The notes: generated from the sequence alone by a model not told the origin. Numbered from the stretch's first letter, positions 1 to 8,125 are shown. The stretch is DNA of 64,000 nucleotides from Novipirellula herctigrandis (GCA_007859835.1 SJPJ01000001.1:1250632-1314631); one strand, 5' to 3'. A program made the numbers and translations.

Positions 1-35
1 ATTGTTTATATACGGGTTAGCTACTGATATGTCTT

Positions 36-64
36 GTTATCACACGACTGAGCCGTGTGATAAC
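36..64. repeat. Perfect 11-bp inverted repeat (hairpin)
   Basis: GTTATCACACG at 36-46 is the exact reverse complement of CGTGTGATAAC at 54-64, with a 7-nt loop between. No T-run follows, so a classical intrinsic terminator is not well supported. It lies about 170 bp upstream of the integron-type integrase, where attI or a last cassette would be expected, but its arms read GTT...AAC, the opposite of the AAC...GTT arrangement of an attC site. A transcription terminator of an upstream gene or a protein-binding palindrome are the alternatives. Confidence 0.5.
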
Positions 65-238
65 TCGTTTGCTTAAACGGGTAGCTGGCAATGCTAGCGG
101 TTGATTATATCCCCATGGTTAACGCTTGACGCCGCAATGGGGACCGCTTAATCTTCTGCAGTGACGTTTTGTTCACAGTTGTGGCGTTATCGATTTCGCC
201 GCTCATTCTATTGGCCATTAGCTATTGGGGAAAGCTGT

Positions 239-1603
239 ATGTCTTTAGCCGAGTTTGAATATGTCTGTCATCGATATGTCGTGGGGAAAGATCAGGTTTG
301 GTTTCCACGGTGGATGATGTCGTTTGCGCAGTTTCAATTAGGAGAGCGGGGAAAATCGGCTAAGCGAATCCAATTTGGTCATGACGATGTGATTCGATTT
401 TCGCAGAGTTTGAGGGATTCGGGAACTCCTGCTTGGAAACGTTTGCAATGTGTCCGTGCGATTGACACTTATCAACATTTTGTATTGAAGCCAAGCAGTT
501 TTGTTGATTTTTCGGAAGTGAAGCGGGTTCTTGGTGAGATTGCGGAGTGGGAGAAAGCTCGGGCTGATGGAGACGGAGAAATCTCGGTCGTTGCTGGTGA
601 AGGTTCTGCGGGATTGATCGATGAGAACGAGCCGGAGGCGATTCAGCGGCTTCGTGTGCACTTTCGTTTAAAGAAGACACCTTTGTCGACTGAGCGAGCG
701 TATGTGAGTTGGGTCTATCGTTTCATCAATCATTTGGACGACGAAAACTTGGAACGCTATGGGGAGCGAGAGATCGGAGAGTTTTTGACGGATTTGGCGT
801 TAACGGACGTGGTTGGTTCGACTCAGAATCAGGCACTTCATGCGATATTGTGTTACTACAAACATGTGCTTTGCCGGGAGATGTCGATGATTTCTCGGTT
901 GACGGCGAAGACCAGTGTTTTTCTGCCGGTTGTGTTAACGAAGTCGGAGGTTAGCGAGTTAATACACTGGATGATTGGCTACAAGCGAACGATGTTTTTG
1001 TTGATGTATGGAAGTGGGCTGCGGCACAAGGAGTGTCGGACGCTACGTATCAAGGACCTCTGTATTGATTCTCGTCAGATTGTGGTTCGCAAGGCGAAGG
1101 GGCAGAAGGACCGAGTGACTGTGTTACCCGAAGTGGCGATACGGTCGCTGCAAAATCAGATTCAGCAGTCGCGTTTGGTGCATGAGATGGATTTAGAGCA
1201 AGGTTTGGGGGATGTATATTTGCCGAATGCTTTGGCGAGGAAGTATCCCAATGCGGGGCGTGAATTTGGTTGGCAGTATTTGTTTCCATCACGTCAGCTT
1301 TCGCGTGATCCTCGTAGCGGTTCGCAGCGACGGCATCATGTTCACGAGAGAACGTTTGCCAATGCGATGAAGAATGCGCTTGGGCGAACGGAGATCGAAA
1401 AGTTAGCGACGCCTCATACGCTGAGGCATTCATTTGCAACGCACATGTTAGAAAATGGTGCTGATATTCGCACGGTGCAAGAGTTGTTGGGGCACAAGGA
1501 CGTGAAAACGACGATGATTTATACGCACGTGATGAATCGTCCAGGATTGGCAGTGACGAGTCCGCTTGATGGGTTGTCGTCGGCACCCTGTGAGCTTGGT
1601 TGA
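239..1603 (+). CDS. intI: Integron-type tyrosine recombinase (IntI family)
   Basis: A tyrosine recombinase that would catalyse site-specific insertion and excision of gene cassettes at att sites. The C-terminal catalytic domain shows R262 (GSGLRHKE), H393-R396 (HTLRHSF), H419 (LLGHKD) and the nucleophile Y428 (YTHVMNRPG). The block reading DPRSG..RRHH near residues 359-368, which precedes the catalytic box II, is the extra segment characteristic of integron integrases rather than XerC/D, and the SPLDGL tail after the Tyr also matches IntI. The SAM-like core-binding domain starts near residue 143, so about 140 residues form an N-terminal extension beyond the usual 320-340 residue IntI; it has no recognised domain. 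I chose ATG 239; an upstream in-frame start at 161 is possible. No attC or attI consensus was found on either side, so it may be solitary or its cassettes may lie left of the window. Confidence 0.88.
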   Translation: MSLAEFEYVCHRYVVGKDQVWFPRWMMSFAQFQLGERGKSAKRIQFGHDDVIRFSQSLRDSGTPAWKRLQCVRAIDTYQHFVLKPSSFVDFSEVKRVLGEIAEWEKARADGDGEISVVAGEGSAGLIDENEPEAIQRLRVHFRLKKTPLSTERAYVSWVYRFINHLDDENLERYGEREIGEFLTDLALTDVVGSTQNQALHAILCYYKHVLCREMSMISRLTAKTSVFLPVVLTKSEVSELIHWMIGYKRTMFLLMYGSGLRHKECRTLRIKDLCIDSRQIVVRKAKGQKDRVTVLPEVAIRSLQNQIQQSRLVHEMDLEQGLGDVYLPNALARKYPNAGREFGWQYLFPSRQLSRDPRSGSQRRHHVHERTFANAMKNALGRTEIEKLATPHTLRHSFATHMLENGADIRTVQELLGHKDVKTTMIYTHVMNRPGLAVTSPLDGLSSAPCELG

Positions 1604-1611
1604 GGGGGATC

Positions 1612-1631
1612 AGGTGTAGTTATCTGCACCT
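1612..1631 (+). terminator. Possible terminator hairpin after intI
   Basis: AGGTGTAG at 1612-1619 pairs with CTGCACCT at 1624-1631 (7 of 8 positions, one G-T pair) around a 4-nt loop, nine bases after the intI stop codon. The T-tract expected of a Rho-independent terminator is weak (only TTC follows), so the call rests on position and stem alone. Confidence 0.3.
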
Positions 1632-2133
1632 TCGGTACCGTGGGTGACCCGAAAGGTGAGAATCCTGATTGCTGCAAGCGTTCAGTGTAGCGGGATGAGA
1701 TGGGCAATGCTAGACATTTTGTGCAGCGACATATGGAAATGGCATATTCAAGCTACGGGATAGTTTGCTTAGGTATTTTTGCGTGTTTATGACGTCTTTC
1801 GTTGCTGGCCAGTCACCGTGATTGGGGACGAAGTTCTTGAGTTGTGATCGGCTGCGGAGACAATTGGATGCGGGAACCGGATTGGCCCAGTTTGATTGAT
1901 CTCGTCACAGGGACTTTTTGCAGGGTGTTTCGAAGGGTTGTGGCCAACAGCGGCTCGATTGGTGGTTGGTAAGGCGGGTGATGGGCGGTTGGGTGATGGG
2001 TGCTTGGGCGGTTGTTATCGGAAAAGCCGACAATCATTGTGGAGTGTGTGCATTTTCGGGCTCTCGATCCACTATTCTAGATGGTTGCGATAATGATTTT
2101 CGACCTACTTTTCTCTCTGAAGGAACTCGTCTT
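1632..2133. other. Intergenic stretch without a recognised gene
   Basis: About 500 bases between intI and the next gene. Reading frames here are G/W/V-rich and look non-coding. A run of GGGCGGTTGGGTGATGGG-like G-rich sequence at about 1970-2015 is the only visible structure. A Shine-Dalgarno-like AAGGA at about 2120-2124 belongs to the following gene. Confidence 0.4.
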
Positions 2134-3486
2134 ATGTTCAATGTTCGCTTGAGTATTGCTGTGGTTGCGGGTTTGATGTTGGTTGGTCTTGCGGTGGCGG
2201 AAGCCCCAGACGAACGGAGCGAGCGAGATTGTGTGAATGATGCGGTGATTGTCGAAAAGGGAATCGAATTGGCTCCGCATGTGTTCCTGGGGCAGCTGGG
2301 TGGTTTGACCGCCGAGGTTGTTGCCGAACCGCCGCAACCGCGGGGTGCACAGCATGGGGCTGGTGTTCAGCCTCAGGTTGTTCAGCCTCAGGGCGTTCAG
2401 CCCCATGTCGTTCAGCATGCGGGGATGCCAGGAGTGGCTCCGTCTCAACGAGCCGTATCCTCGGAAGGTGGGGCTGGGGGCACTGCGACGAAAGTTGCGC
2501 AAACGACGATGGAGCAACTCGATGAATTGTATTCCTTTTCGGTATCGAGTTTGTTGAAGGATTTGCCGAGGGTTTTGAGCGAAGAAGTTGGGGTGCCGGT
2601 GATGTTGGATGATCGCGGAGTCGCGTTCGCGGAGTTGAAGGCGGAGGAGGCGATGGTCGATTTTCAGGCATCTGGGGAAATACCATTGCGAACGGCGCTG
2701 CGTCAGATGCTTCGGCCACTTGGTTTAAAAGGAGTGGTCGAGGACGAGGGATTGGTGATCACGGCGGATCCGAGTGCACTGGTGCATCAAGGGATTGCAA
2801 CATCGCGATGGCTGAGTGTTGATGCCGAGGCGGCTGGTGCAATCGAGAGGGCGTTGGAATCGCAAGCGGATGCTAATTTTTCGGATACGCCGCTTAAGGA
2901 AGCACTGAGTGTCCTTTCGGCCGAGCATGATTTGCCGATTCTTGTTGATGCACGATCGCTTGAAGAAATTGGGTTAACGACGGACACGCCCGTTTCTTTG
3001 GTGCGAAAGGATGTCAAATTAGAAAGCCTTTTGGATCTATTGCTGGGGTCTGTTGATTTAACGTTGAATGTCCAAGGCGACACGTTGACGGTAACGACAC
3101 GGGAAGCGCGTGAATCAAAGGGAATGAGTCGCATTTATTGGTTGGAGGGAACCGGGGTGGCAAGGGGTTATCTCGGTTCGATCATGCAGGTGATTCAAGC
3201 GTCGATCGAGCCGGATCAATGGGAAGCGATGGGGGGATCGTCGACGATGTCGTCATTACAGACGGCACGTCCTGCATTGATTGTCAGCGCGACGTTTTCG
3301 ATGCACCGTCAAATCGAGGCGTTGATTGACGTGCTTCGCGAAAACCACTTTGGCGGTGAGCCGGAGAACCCGGCAACTGCGGTTCCGGGTGTCCAGCCGT
3401 ATGGTGGCGGCATGGGCGGCGGCATGGGTGGCGGCATGGGTGGAATGGGTGGTGGAATGGGTGGCGGCATGGGTGGAATGTTTTAG
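2134..3486 (+). CDS. Secreted protein with two secretin-N/STN-like domains and Gly-Met tail
   Basis: The protein of 450 residues starts with a clear signal peptide (MFNVRLSIAVVAGLMLVGLAVA). After a low-complexity QPQVVQPQGVQP region come two related modules, roughly residues 135-215 and 240-325. Each has the pattern of a short STN/secretin-N-like domain: a segment on a protein acting on an 'ideal' value (VPVMLDD, LPILVDA), a conserved PL+.AL..+L segment and a final strand LVITAD or LTVTTRE. The C-terminus is a Gly/Met-rich tail of GGMGG units. Many planctomycetes carry such exported proteins of unknown role; STN-type domains usually sit in outer-membrane secretion or TonB systems, but no secretin pore domain is present here. 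The start at ATG 2134 is supported by AAGGA about ten bases upstream and by the signal peptide; the frame is open further upstream but not protein-like. Confidence 0.75.
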   Translation: MFNVRLSIAVVAGLMLVGLAVAEAPDERSERDCVNDAVIVEKGIELAPHVFLGQLGGLTAEVVAEPPQPRGAQHGAGVQPQVVQPQGVQPHVVQHAGMPGVAPSQRAVSSEGGAGGTATKVAQTTMEQLDELYSFSVSSLLKDLPRVLSEEVGVPVMLDDRGVAFAELKAEEAMVDFQASGEIPLRTALRQMLRPLGLKGVVEDEGLVITADPSALVHQGIATSRWLSVDAEAAGAIERALESQADANFSDTPLKEALSVLSAEHDLPILVDARSLEEIGLTTDTPVSLVRKDVKLESLLDLLLGSVDLTLNVQGDTLTVTTREARESKGMSRIYWLEGTGVARGYLGSIMQVIQASIEPDQWEAMGGSSTMSSLQTARPALIVSATFSMHRQIEALIDVLRENHFGGEPENPATAVPGVQPYGGGMGGGMGGGMGGMGGGMGGGMGGMF

Positions 3487-3644
3487 CCGGTCTCTACAAG
3501 GAGGAGACAATTCCGGTACACTCGGCGTTTTGAAATGAAGTGCGTCGCGTGCTGCGGGCAGATTGGGCCGTTACTGGCGTTGGGCCGCAGATGCGGACGC
3601 ATGATTCTGTTACACAATATTCTTAAAGGGCGAAGCTTAGACGC

Positions 3645-3818
3645 ATGGACAAGAAAGCCAAAAAACGTCTCGAAGTCATCAACAAAAAACTCACCAGTTT
3701 GCGTCCTCGGTTGGCGGGTTCTCGCGCTCAAGCAGATGATGCCGAGGAGCTGAAGCAACTGGAAGATGAAGTTGCGAAGTTAGAAGCCGAGGCGAAGCAG
3801 TTGAAGGAATCGAAGTAG
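3645..3818 (+). CDS. Small charged coiled-coil protein (57 aa)
   Basis: A 57-residue ORF beginning MDKKAKKRLEVINKKL and ending in EELKQLEDEVAKLEAEAKQL plus ESK. The second half is a regular heptad pattern of Leu/Val with Glu/Lys, strongly predicted to be a coiled coil. It is preceded by AAAGGG at about 3626-3630, a plausible though distant ribosome site. The Lys/Glu balance and the absence of any signal peptide suggest a cytoplasmic or nucleoid-associated small protein. I do not recognise a named family. The amino-acid composition is much more protein-like than the opposite-strand frame, which favours this call. Confidence 0.6.
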   Translation: MDKKAKKRLEVINKKLTSLRPRLAGSRAQADDAEELKQLEDEVAKLEAEAKQLKESK

Positions 3819-4090
3819 CCATCCAGGGCAAATCCATTTTTCGGACCTTAGGGACATTAGCCCGCTGGTAAAACCCTTGCCCGGCTTCGAGTCGCCAACC
3901 GCGCGCAGGAGGCGTCAACCTCTCGCGCGGAGACGTCAACCTCTTGCGCAGGCGGGAGAGGTGACCTAGTAAGTAATCCTAAGCAGGATGCTGGTGTCCG
4001 GGAGTTTGGCACCGAGTAGCCATCCGCGTGGTTGATCGATCAAGCATGCGTGCGGATCGATGCCGTAAGAAACGATGCCGTAAGAATGGC
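3819..4090. repeat. Intergenic region with 21-23 bp imperfect tandem repeat at 3891-3951
   Basis: Three imperfect copies start at 3891, 3914 and 3935; the last two share CGTCAACCTCTCGCGC against CGTCAACCTCTTGCGC. The rest of the 270-base gap, between the 57-residue gene and the convergent secreted-protein gene, shows no gene. An 11-base word AGTAGCCATCC that overlaps the stop of the 57-residue gene recurs near 4015. Confidence 0.5.
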
Positions 4091-4480
4091 CTAATAGCCT
4101 CGGTAGAAGCTATTGGAGTAAGGGTAAACGGGGCGTGTGTAGCTTGGTACTACATATTTTCGTGCGTTGTATTGCAGTGCGTTGTATTGCGGTGCGTTGT
4201 ATTGCGGTGCGTTGTATTGCGGTGCGGCCATCAATGGGGCGGCGATGTCAGCGGGTGTAGGCATCGCGGTGCCTCGATGATAGCGGCGGCGCACTGTGTT
4301 TCCGTAAAAGTGGCCTGGGCGGTAGGGGCGATTTTCGATTGGCGTCGATTTGATTTGTTGTCGGTACGCCCCGGTTGCGACGACGACGGGTGACCATCCC
4401 GGTTCGGCAGCCGATGATTGGCCTGCGACGGACAAAGCCAGTCCGCAGGCAACGAAAAGGTTCAAAATACTTATTTTCAT
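4091..4480 (-). CDS. Small secreted Tyr/Pro-rich protein with APQYN repeats
   Basis: A 129-residue protein with a signal peptide (MKISILNLFVACGLALSVAG, cleavage near QSSA-AEP). The middle is Arg/Tyr rich, and residues about 86-106 hold four tandem copies of APQYN (APQYN, APQYN, APQYN, ALQYN) followed by ARKY. The C-terminus is Tyr/Ser/Arg rich, ending in YRGY. This type of short exported protein is common in planctomycetes; function is unknown, and a role in the cell envelope or extracellular matrix is inference. The start ATG (complement of 4478-4480) is supported by the signal peptide and by an upstream AGGAGA-type site. It is divergent from the membrane-anchored gene that begins at 4702. 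Confidence 0.7.
   Translation of the reverse strand: MKISILNLFVACGLALSVAGQSSAAEPGWSPVVVATGAYRQQIKSTPIENRPYRPGHFYGNTVRRRYHRGTAMPTPADIAAPLMAAPQYNAPQYNAPQYNALQYNARKYVVPSYTRPVYPYSNSFYRGY
4162..4221 (-). repeat. Coding minisatellite, 4 x 15 bp
   Basis: Four back-to-back 15-bp units, GTGCGTTGTATTGCG on the plus strand, three nearly identical. On the minus strand each encodes the pentapeptide APQYN of the secreted protein. Unit length is a multiple of three, so copy-number change keeps the frame. Confidence 0.9.
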
Positions 4481-4701
4481 TATTGGGTCTCCTCAGGCAT
4501 ATTCGTGTACGCCCGTTTCTAATTCAAAAGGTGTGTATAATCATTGGCGAGTCGTTGGCACGTTACGATCGTCGAAAAATGGGTGTAGTGCAAGTTCCCT
4601 TCGCGATTCAGCGGAGAGTTCTTTTGAGCTGTCAATCATCGATGGGGTGATGGCCCCTGCAAAAGGGGTGGGGTCGGAAAATCCGCGCGGAAATTTTTTC
4701 A

Positions 4702-5550
4702 ATGAAATTCAATACAAAACAGTCGGGGCGGGGAAAATCGTCACTCGGTGCGATTGGTATCGTCGTCCTTGTCGGCATTTACTCATTTGCTCAACCGGTC
4801 CTCAACGACCGGTACGGTTTGAACTTGCCCGCTTTGAGATCGAATCAAGCGGGGCAAGGGGCGGTCGCAGAGGTTTCGGACAATTCTAGTTCACTGCAAA
4901 GGGGCGAGACGCAAACGTCCGAAAAGAAGCGGACCGCCAGCAAGCCGTCGTCAAGCGGCACGGCGAATTCAGCAACGGTAAAACAGGACTCGGCTAAGTC
5001 GGGTACGAGTCAGCCGGGGATGAGCGAGCGAGCGCGAGGCCCGTTGGCGGACCGAATGAGTCCGACCAAGAGTGGCGCGAAGTCGGCAACGGTTTCGCCA
5101 GCCAGTTCTTCGTCGCGCCAGATCGATGCAAAGCAGGTCGAAGGGGCGGGTGATTCGGATTTGCTTTACGGATTGCTCCGCGAAGTGTCACCGAAGCGGT
5201 ACATGTCGCCGGCGGGTTTGCAGTATGTGCCGGGCAGTGCCGAGGGGCATCGGCTTGAGCATTTACGTCGGCACACCAAAGACAACCCATCGCGCGCGGG
5301 CAGTCATGGGGTGTTTGATGGTGAGATGGAAGGGGCGTTAAAGACGATTGACAAAGCTTACGAGCGAGCCAAAAAGGGTACGCGAACGACCAAACGTACA
5401 GACGATGGTCGAACGATTTACACGGTCGACATGGGAGGTCGGATCGGCTACGTCGGGGGACGCGATGGCAATCGAAAACGGAAGCCGATGGCTCGCCGTG
5501 TCCGCATGGTCCTTGAGGGGACACGAGTGATTACCGCGTATCCGATGTAA
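4702..5550 (+). CDS. Membrane-anchored protein with conserved His-rich C-terminal domain (possible RNase-like fold)
   Basis: A 282-residue protein with a basic N-terminus and one transmembrane segment (about residues 15-32, LGAIGIVVLVGIYSFAQ), a Ser/Thr/Ala-rich linker to about residue 150, and a compact C-terminal domain from about 153 (LLYGLLREVSP). The domain carries EHLRRHTKDNPSRAGSHGVF, an AYERA helix, GGRIGYVGG and ends in MVLEGTRVITAYPM. Spaced histidines in the first half and a final strand with VITAYP resemble the layout of BECR-fold (barnase/EndoU/colicin E5/RelE) RNases and CdiA-type toxin tips, but this is a visual resemblance only. Orientation suggests the domain lies outside the cytoplasm. 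Start ATG 4702 fits the TM signal; no strong ribosome site. No immunity-like partner is recognisable; the next gene encodes a zinc-ribbon protein. Confidence 0.6.
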   Translation: MKFNTKQSGRGKSSLGAIGIVVLVGIYSFAQPVLNDRYGLNLPALRSNQAGQGAVAEVSDNSSSLQRGETQTSEKKRTASKPSSSGTANSATVKQDSAKSGTSQPGMSERARGPLADRMSPTKSGAKSATVSPASSSSRQIDAKQVEGAGDSDLLYGLLREVSPKRYMSPAGLQYVPGSAEGHRLEHLRRHTKDNPSRAGSHGVFDGEMEGALKTIDKAYERAKKGTRTTKRTDDGRTIYTVDMGGRIGYVGGRDGNRKRKPMARRVRMVLEGTRVITAYPM

Positions 5551-5620
5551 GTGTTGGCATCTTGTTCTGATTTCTTGTCCTGTAAAGCATCGTTTTCTTA
5601 ATTCCGGAGATTGACTAACC

Positions 5621-5974
5621 GTGAGTCCGAAACATTCCATTGACTTTTGTCCGATTTGTGGCGGTGGGCTTTGTGGTGTCCGAATCTGTGGCTTGAATGC
5701 CAACGACGAAACCAACGAATTGGTGGGGCATTACGAATTGGTCAAGCCGCACGGGTTGATCGTTTGTGACGAATGCGAAGCCATTTGGTTGGAGCCCGAT
5801 ACGTCGACGCCACATCAATACCCGGATGCCTGTGACGCGCGATGTCCGATTTGTAGCGAGCCGTTGTGGGGGAAACAGAGTCGGTGGGCCGATCTGCGTG
5901 ATATTGCCGAGCTTGGTTGGACAGGTTGCACGAACCCGGAATTGGACGTGTATCCAGACGAGGGTTTGGTTTGA
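5621..5974 (+). CDS. Small double zinc-ribbon-like protein
   Basis: 117 residues from a GTG start preceded by CCGGAGA at about 5603-5609. Two or three Cys pairs are visible: CPIC (residues 10-13), CDEC (residues 49-52) and CPIC (residues 75-78), plus single Cys at 18, 23, 71 and 101, consistent with one or two zinc-ribbon knuckles. The rest is acidic, with Trp-rich segments (EAIWLEP, LWGKQSRWADL). No DNA-binding or enzymatic domain is recognised; zinc-ribbon proteins of this size often bind nucleic acid or proteins. The gene lies 70 bases after the membrane-anchored protein gene and just before the methyltransferase-like gene, all on the same strand, so it may belong to a loose operon. Confidence 0.6.
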   Translation: MSPKHSIDFCPICGGGLCGVRICGLNANDETNELVGHYELVKPHGLIVCDECEAIWLEPDTSTPHQYPDACDARCPICSEPLWGKQSRWADLRDIAELGWTGCTNPELDVYPDEGLV

Positions 5975-6135
5975 CGTGTGTTGGTGTGTGTGGATAGCAC
6001 GTGGGTTTTCATGCGAGCAAGTTCTTTATAGGGTGTGGTTTCCAGCGGCTGTATCCGGCCTTGGAAAATGCGTGCCGGCTTATCCATTTCCCGCGATCAT
6101 TGATCGCTGTCCACTCGAATTTTTGCGTCGTTATC

Positions 6136-6750
6136 TTGTTAGAACGAATTTCCATTCCATCGTCGGTTGACCGGCGAGTTGTTTCCCCGGAAATCCGCCT
6201 TTGGATCAACGATGCTCGAAATCGTATCGAAGCGTTTCAGGATCGCTGGGACCGCCCCCTGATGGAACAGTTTGTTGCGGCGGATTACGAATTGGTTTAC
6301 CAAACCCTTGCTTGGGCGATTGAGTCGCAGATGTTAATTGGTCGGCGGTTTTTGGAGTGGGGATGCGGGTTCGCGGTTGTTAGCGCTTTGGCGTCGACGT
6401 TGGATTTGGACGTGATCGGGATCGAAGCGGAAGCGGACCTCCTTGATCAAGGGCGTGGGTTGACGAAGGATTGGAACGTCAACCTTGAATTGGTGTGCGG
6501 CAATTTTTTGCCTGCGGATGCCGAGCATCTTGCGGATGACCCAACGTTACCGAGTCTCGGACACGCGGTGGAATCGGCTTATGAAATGATCGGATTGGAC
6601 CTAGACGATTTTGCGATCGTGTATTCCTATCCGTGGCCGGGCGAGGATGACTTTCACGAACGAGTGTTTCAGCGGCATGCTGCACGGGGGGCATTGTTAA
6701 TGCAGTTTTGCGGCCCGAACGATGTGCGGCTGTGGCGAAAACGCTCCTAA
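6136..6750 (+). CDS. Class I SAM-dependent methyltransferase-like protein
   Basis: The motif LEWGCGFAVVSALAS matches motif I of Rossmann-fold methyltransferases (E/DxGxG), followed by VIGIEAEADLL, whose acidic residue would bind the ribose of SAM. A later YSYPWPGEDDF segment fits motif IV, and a RGALLMQFCGPNDVRLW strand ends the fold. The substrate cannot be told. The N-terminal boundary is uncertain: an open frame runs from a GTG at 6001, but its first 45 residues are Cys/Phe-rich and not protein-like. TTG 6136 just precedes the sensible sequence SPEIRLWINDARNRIEAF, and ATG 6262 is too far in. The stop codon lies inside a short tandem duplication. The gene is convergent with the RidA-family gene. 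Confidence 0.65.
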   Translation: MLERISIPSSVDRRVVSPEIRLWINDARNRIEAFQDRWDRPLMEQFVAADYELVYQTLAWAIESQMLIGRRFLEWGCGFAVVSALASTLDLDVIGIEAEADLLDQGRGLTKDWNVNLELVCGNFLPADAEHLADDPTLPSLGHAVESAYEMIGLDLDDFAIVYSYPWPGEDDFHERVFQRHAARGALLMQFCGPNDVRLWRKRS

Positions 6751-6783
6751 GTGATCAGATGGCCTAAGTGATGAGTAGAGATG
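6746..6783 (+). repeat. Tandem duplication containing the methyltransferase stop codon
   Basis: CCTAAGTGATCAGATGG at 6746-6762 is followed by CCTAAGTGATGAGTAGAG... at 6763, and by a third CCTAGG start at 6784. The first TAA is the stop codon of the methyltransferase-like gene, so the stop and its flank are copied at least once. Confidence 0.6.
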
Positions 6784-6784
6784 C

Positions 6785-7252
6785 CTAGGGTGCTGTAATT
6801 TCGAAGATTGCTTCGATCTCGACTGCCATCTTTCCGGGTAGCGATGTTGCTCCGATTGCGCTGCGGGCTCCGACACCGGCGTCTTCGCCAAAGACGTCGC
6901 GAAACAGTTCGCTACATCCATTGATGACGGCGGGTTGTTGGTCGAAGTCGTCGGTACAGCGGACAAGACCTACCAGCTTTACCAGCCGTTTGATTTTATC
7001 CAGATTTCCGAGATGCGATTGGAGGGTTGCCAACATCGACAATCCGGTTAATCGTGCTGCGTCGAATCCGGCTTGCACGTCCATGTCGAGGCCGAGTCGC
7101 CCGGTGATCAATTTCTTGTCAACGCCGATTGGACCGTGGCCTGACAAGTGAGCCAAGTTTCCAACGACGATGACAGGTTTATACAGCCCCAATGCTTTTG
7201 GGCTTTCAGGTAGGGTGATCGCGAGTTGATTTAATTTGGCTTGTGGATTCAT
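6785..7252 (-). CDS. RidA (YjgF/YER057c/UK114) family protein
   Basis: 155 residues. The family deaminates reactive enamine/imine intermediates from PLP enzymes, or serves related roles. Recognisable features are the hydrophobic first strand (KPVIVVGNLAHLSGHGPIG), the helix with DVQAGFDAARLTGLSMLATLQ, the strand LVGLVRCTDDFDQQPAVINGCSELF and the C-terminal ARSAIGATSLPGKMAVEIEAIFE, where the Arg-Ser-Ala-x-Gly..LP pattern forms the RidA active-site pocket. The length and the GLSMLATLQ segment fit the longer subfamily (about 150 residues). The start ATG (7250-7252, complement) matches the typical MNPQAKL onset; the open frame continues upstream only as the shadow of the glycosyltransferase gene. 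No strong ribosome site. Confidence 0.88.
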   Translation of the reverse strand: MNPQAKLNQLAITLPESPKALGLYKPVIVVGNLAHLSGHGPIGVDKKLITGRLGLDMDVQAGFDAARLTGLSMLATLQSHLGNLDKIKRLVKLVGLVRCTDDFDQQPAVINGCSELFRDVFGEDAGVGARSAIGATSLPGKMAVEIEAIFEITAP

Positions 7253-7465
7253 GCTTGTCTTTTTTACGAATTGTTTTGTGAGTAGGGCAACCGTCGAGGT
7301 GGTTAATATATGAAAAATCGTCACGGAAGGAATGATGGTCACATTGGGATCAAAACATTTCGATCTCCAGACCGGCAAATCTTTCGCCGAAGACATTTCC
7401 AAGGGCTGTCCAGTGATTTGCCAAGGTATTGGCAATTGCGAGTGAATTTTCAATGAGTGTGTCTG

Positions 7466-8065
7466 ATGATGAATAACCCCACCAAGATATCGGTCGTCTT
7501 GCCGGTGCGTGACGGTGAGCATCGTATCGTCGCGCGGGTCGAACAGGTTCTCGAAGCGTTGGAGAGTCTGAGTAGCGATCCGGCAGAGATTGTTGTTGTT
7601 GATGATGGTAGTCGTGATTCGACGGCGGAAGTGCTCGACGAATTGGTCTCTCGGAATCCGCAAGTCCGCGTTGCGCGGCACAGTCGACCACGCGGCATGG
7701 AGGCGGCGGGTCAAACGGGACTGGAGCGGTCGCGGGGCGAATTGGTTTTCATTCAAGAGTCGGACTCGTCGGTTCGGATCGAAGATCTTCAACGGCTGTT
7801 GAAAATGAGCGAAGATCGTAGCGTTGTCGCGGCGCGAGCCGAGAGTCGTCCGCAGCCATTGTCGCCTGCGTTGCTTCGTCGGCTGCGAGCATGGGGCGCG
7901 GCAGCGGAGCGACAATTGGAAAAGGACGCGGAAGAAAAGAAGCAGGCGGTTCAGCCATGTTGTATGCAAATGGTGCGTAGACCTCACCTTCAACGATTGG
8001 CAGGCCGTGCGGGCGAGAGGGTGCGATTGGAAAGCGAAACGATGCGGTCGACTTCGCTTCCATGA
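7466..8065 (+). CDS. GT2-family glycosyltransferase, short form
   Basis: About 200 residues. The N-terminal half is the start of a GT-A fold: ISVVLPVRDGEHRIVARVEQ, then EIVVVDDGSRDSTAEVLDEL, with the nucleotide-binding DDGS motif, and GMEAAGQTGLERSRGELVFIQESDSS, where the usual DxD/DAD metal motif is replaced by ESDSS. The C-terminal half is Arg/Glu rich with no transmembrane segment and is shorter than in full GT2 enzymes (usually 230 or more), so acceptor recognition may be reduced or absent. ATG 7466 and ATG 7469 are adjacent candidates; a GTG at 7457 is also in frame. The gene is divergent from ridA. Its stop codon lies in a 12-base repeat that recurs 28 bases downstream. Confidence 0.75.
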   Translation: MMNNPTKISVVLPVRDGEHRIVARVEQVLEALESLSSDPAEIVVVDDGSRDSTAEVLDELVSRNPQVRVARHSRPRGMEAAGQTGLERSRGELVFIQESDSSVRIEDLQRLLKMSEDRSVVAARAESRPQPLSPALLRRLRAWGAAAERQLEKDAEEKKQAVQPCCMQMVRRPHLQRLAGRAGERVRLESETMRSTSLP

Positions 8066-8095
8066 GCACGCATCAATAAGCACGCTTCCATGAGC
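8056..8095 (+). repeat. Direct repeat spanning the glycosyltransferase stop codon
   Basis: GCTTCCATGAGC occurs at 8056-8067 and again at 8084-8095. The TGA in the first copy (8063-8065) is the stop codon of the upstream gene, and the following CACGCATCAATAAGCACG also has internal AGCACG repetition. Confidence 0.6.
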
Positions 8096-8125
8096 CTAAG
8101 GGGGGCCTTTGGGGAGGCGGTCTAA

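Noticed and set aside
1-160. attC or attI site left of intI
   Set aside because: No GTTRRRY/RYYYAAC consensus pair in the expected orientation; only an inverted repeat of opposite polarity.
1896-2093. Short plus-strand ORFs before the secreted STN-like protein
   Set aside because: Gly/Trp-rich, no ribosome site, overlap of the same G-rich intergenic sequence.
6001-6135. Upstream GTG start of the methyltransferase-like gene
   Set aside because: The added residues are Cys/Phe-rich and not typical; TTG 6136 fits better, though the choice remains uncertain.
7253-8083. N-terminal extension of the RidA gene on the minus strand
   Set aside because: The open frame is the shadow of the glycosyltransferase gene on the plus strand; the RidA family begins at 7252.
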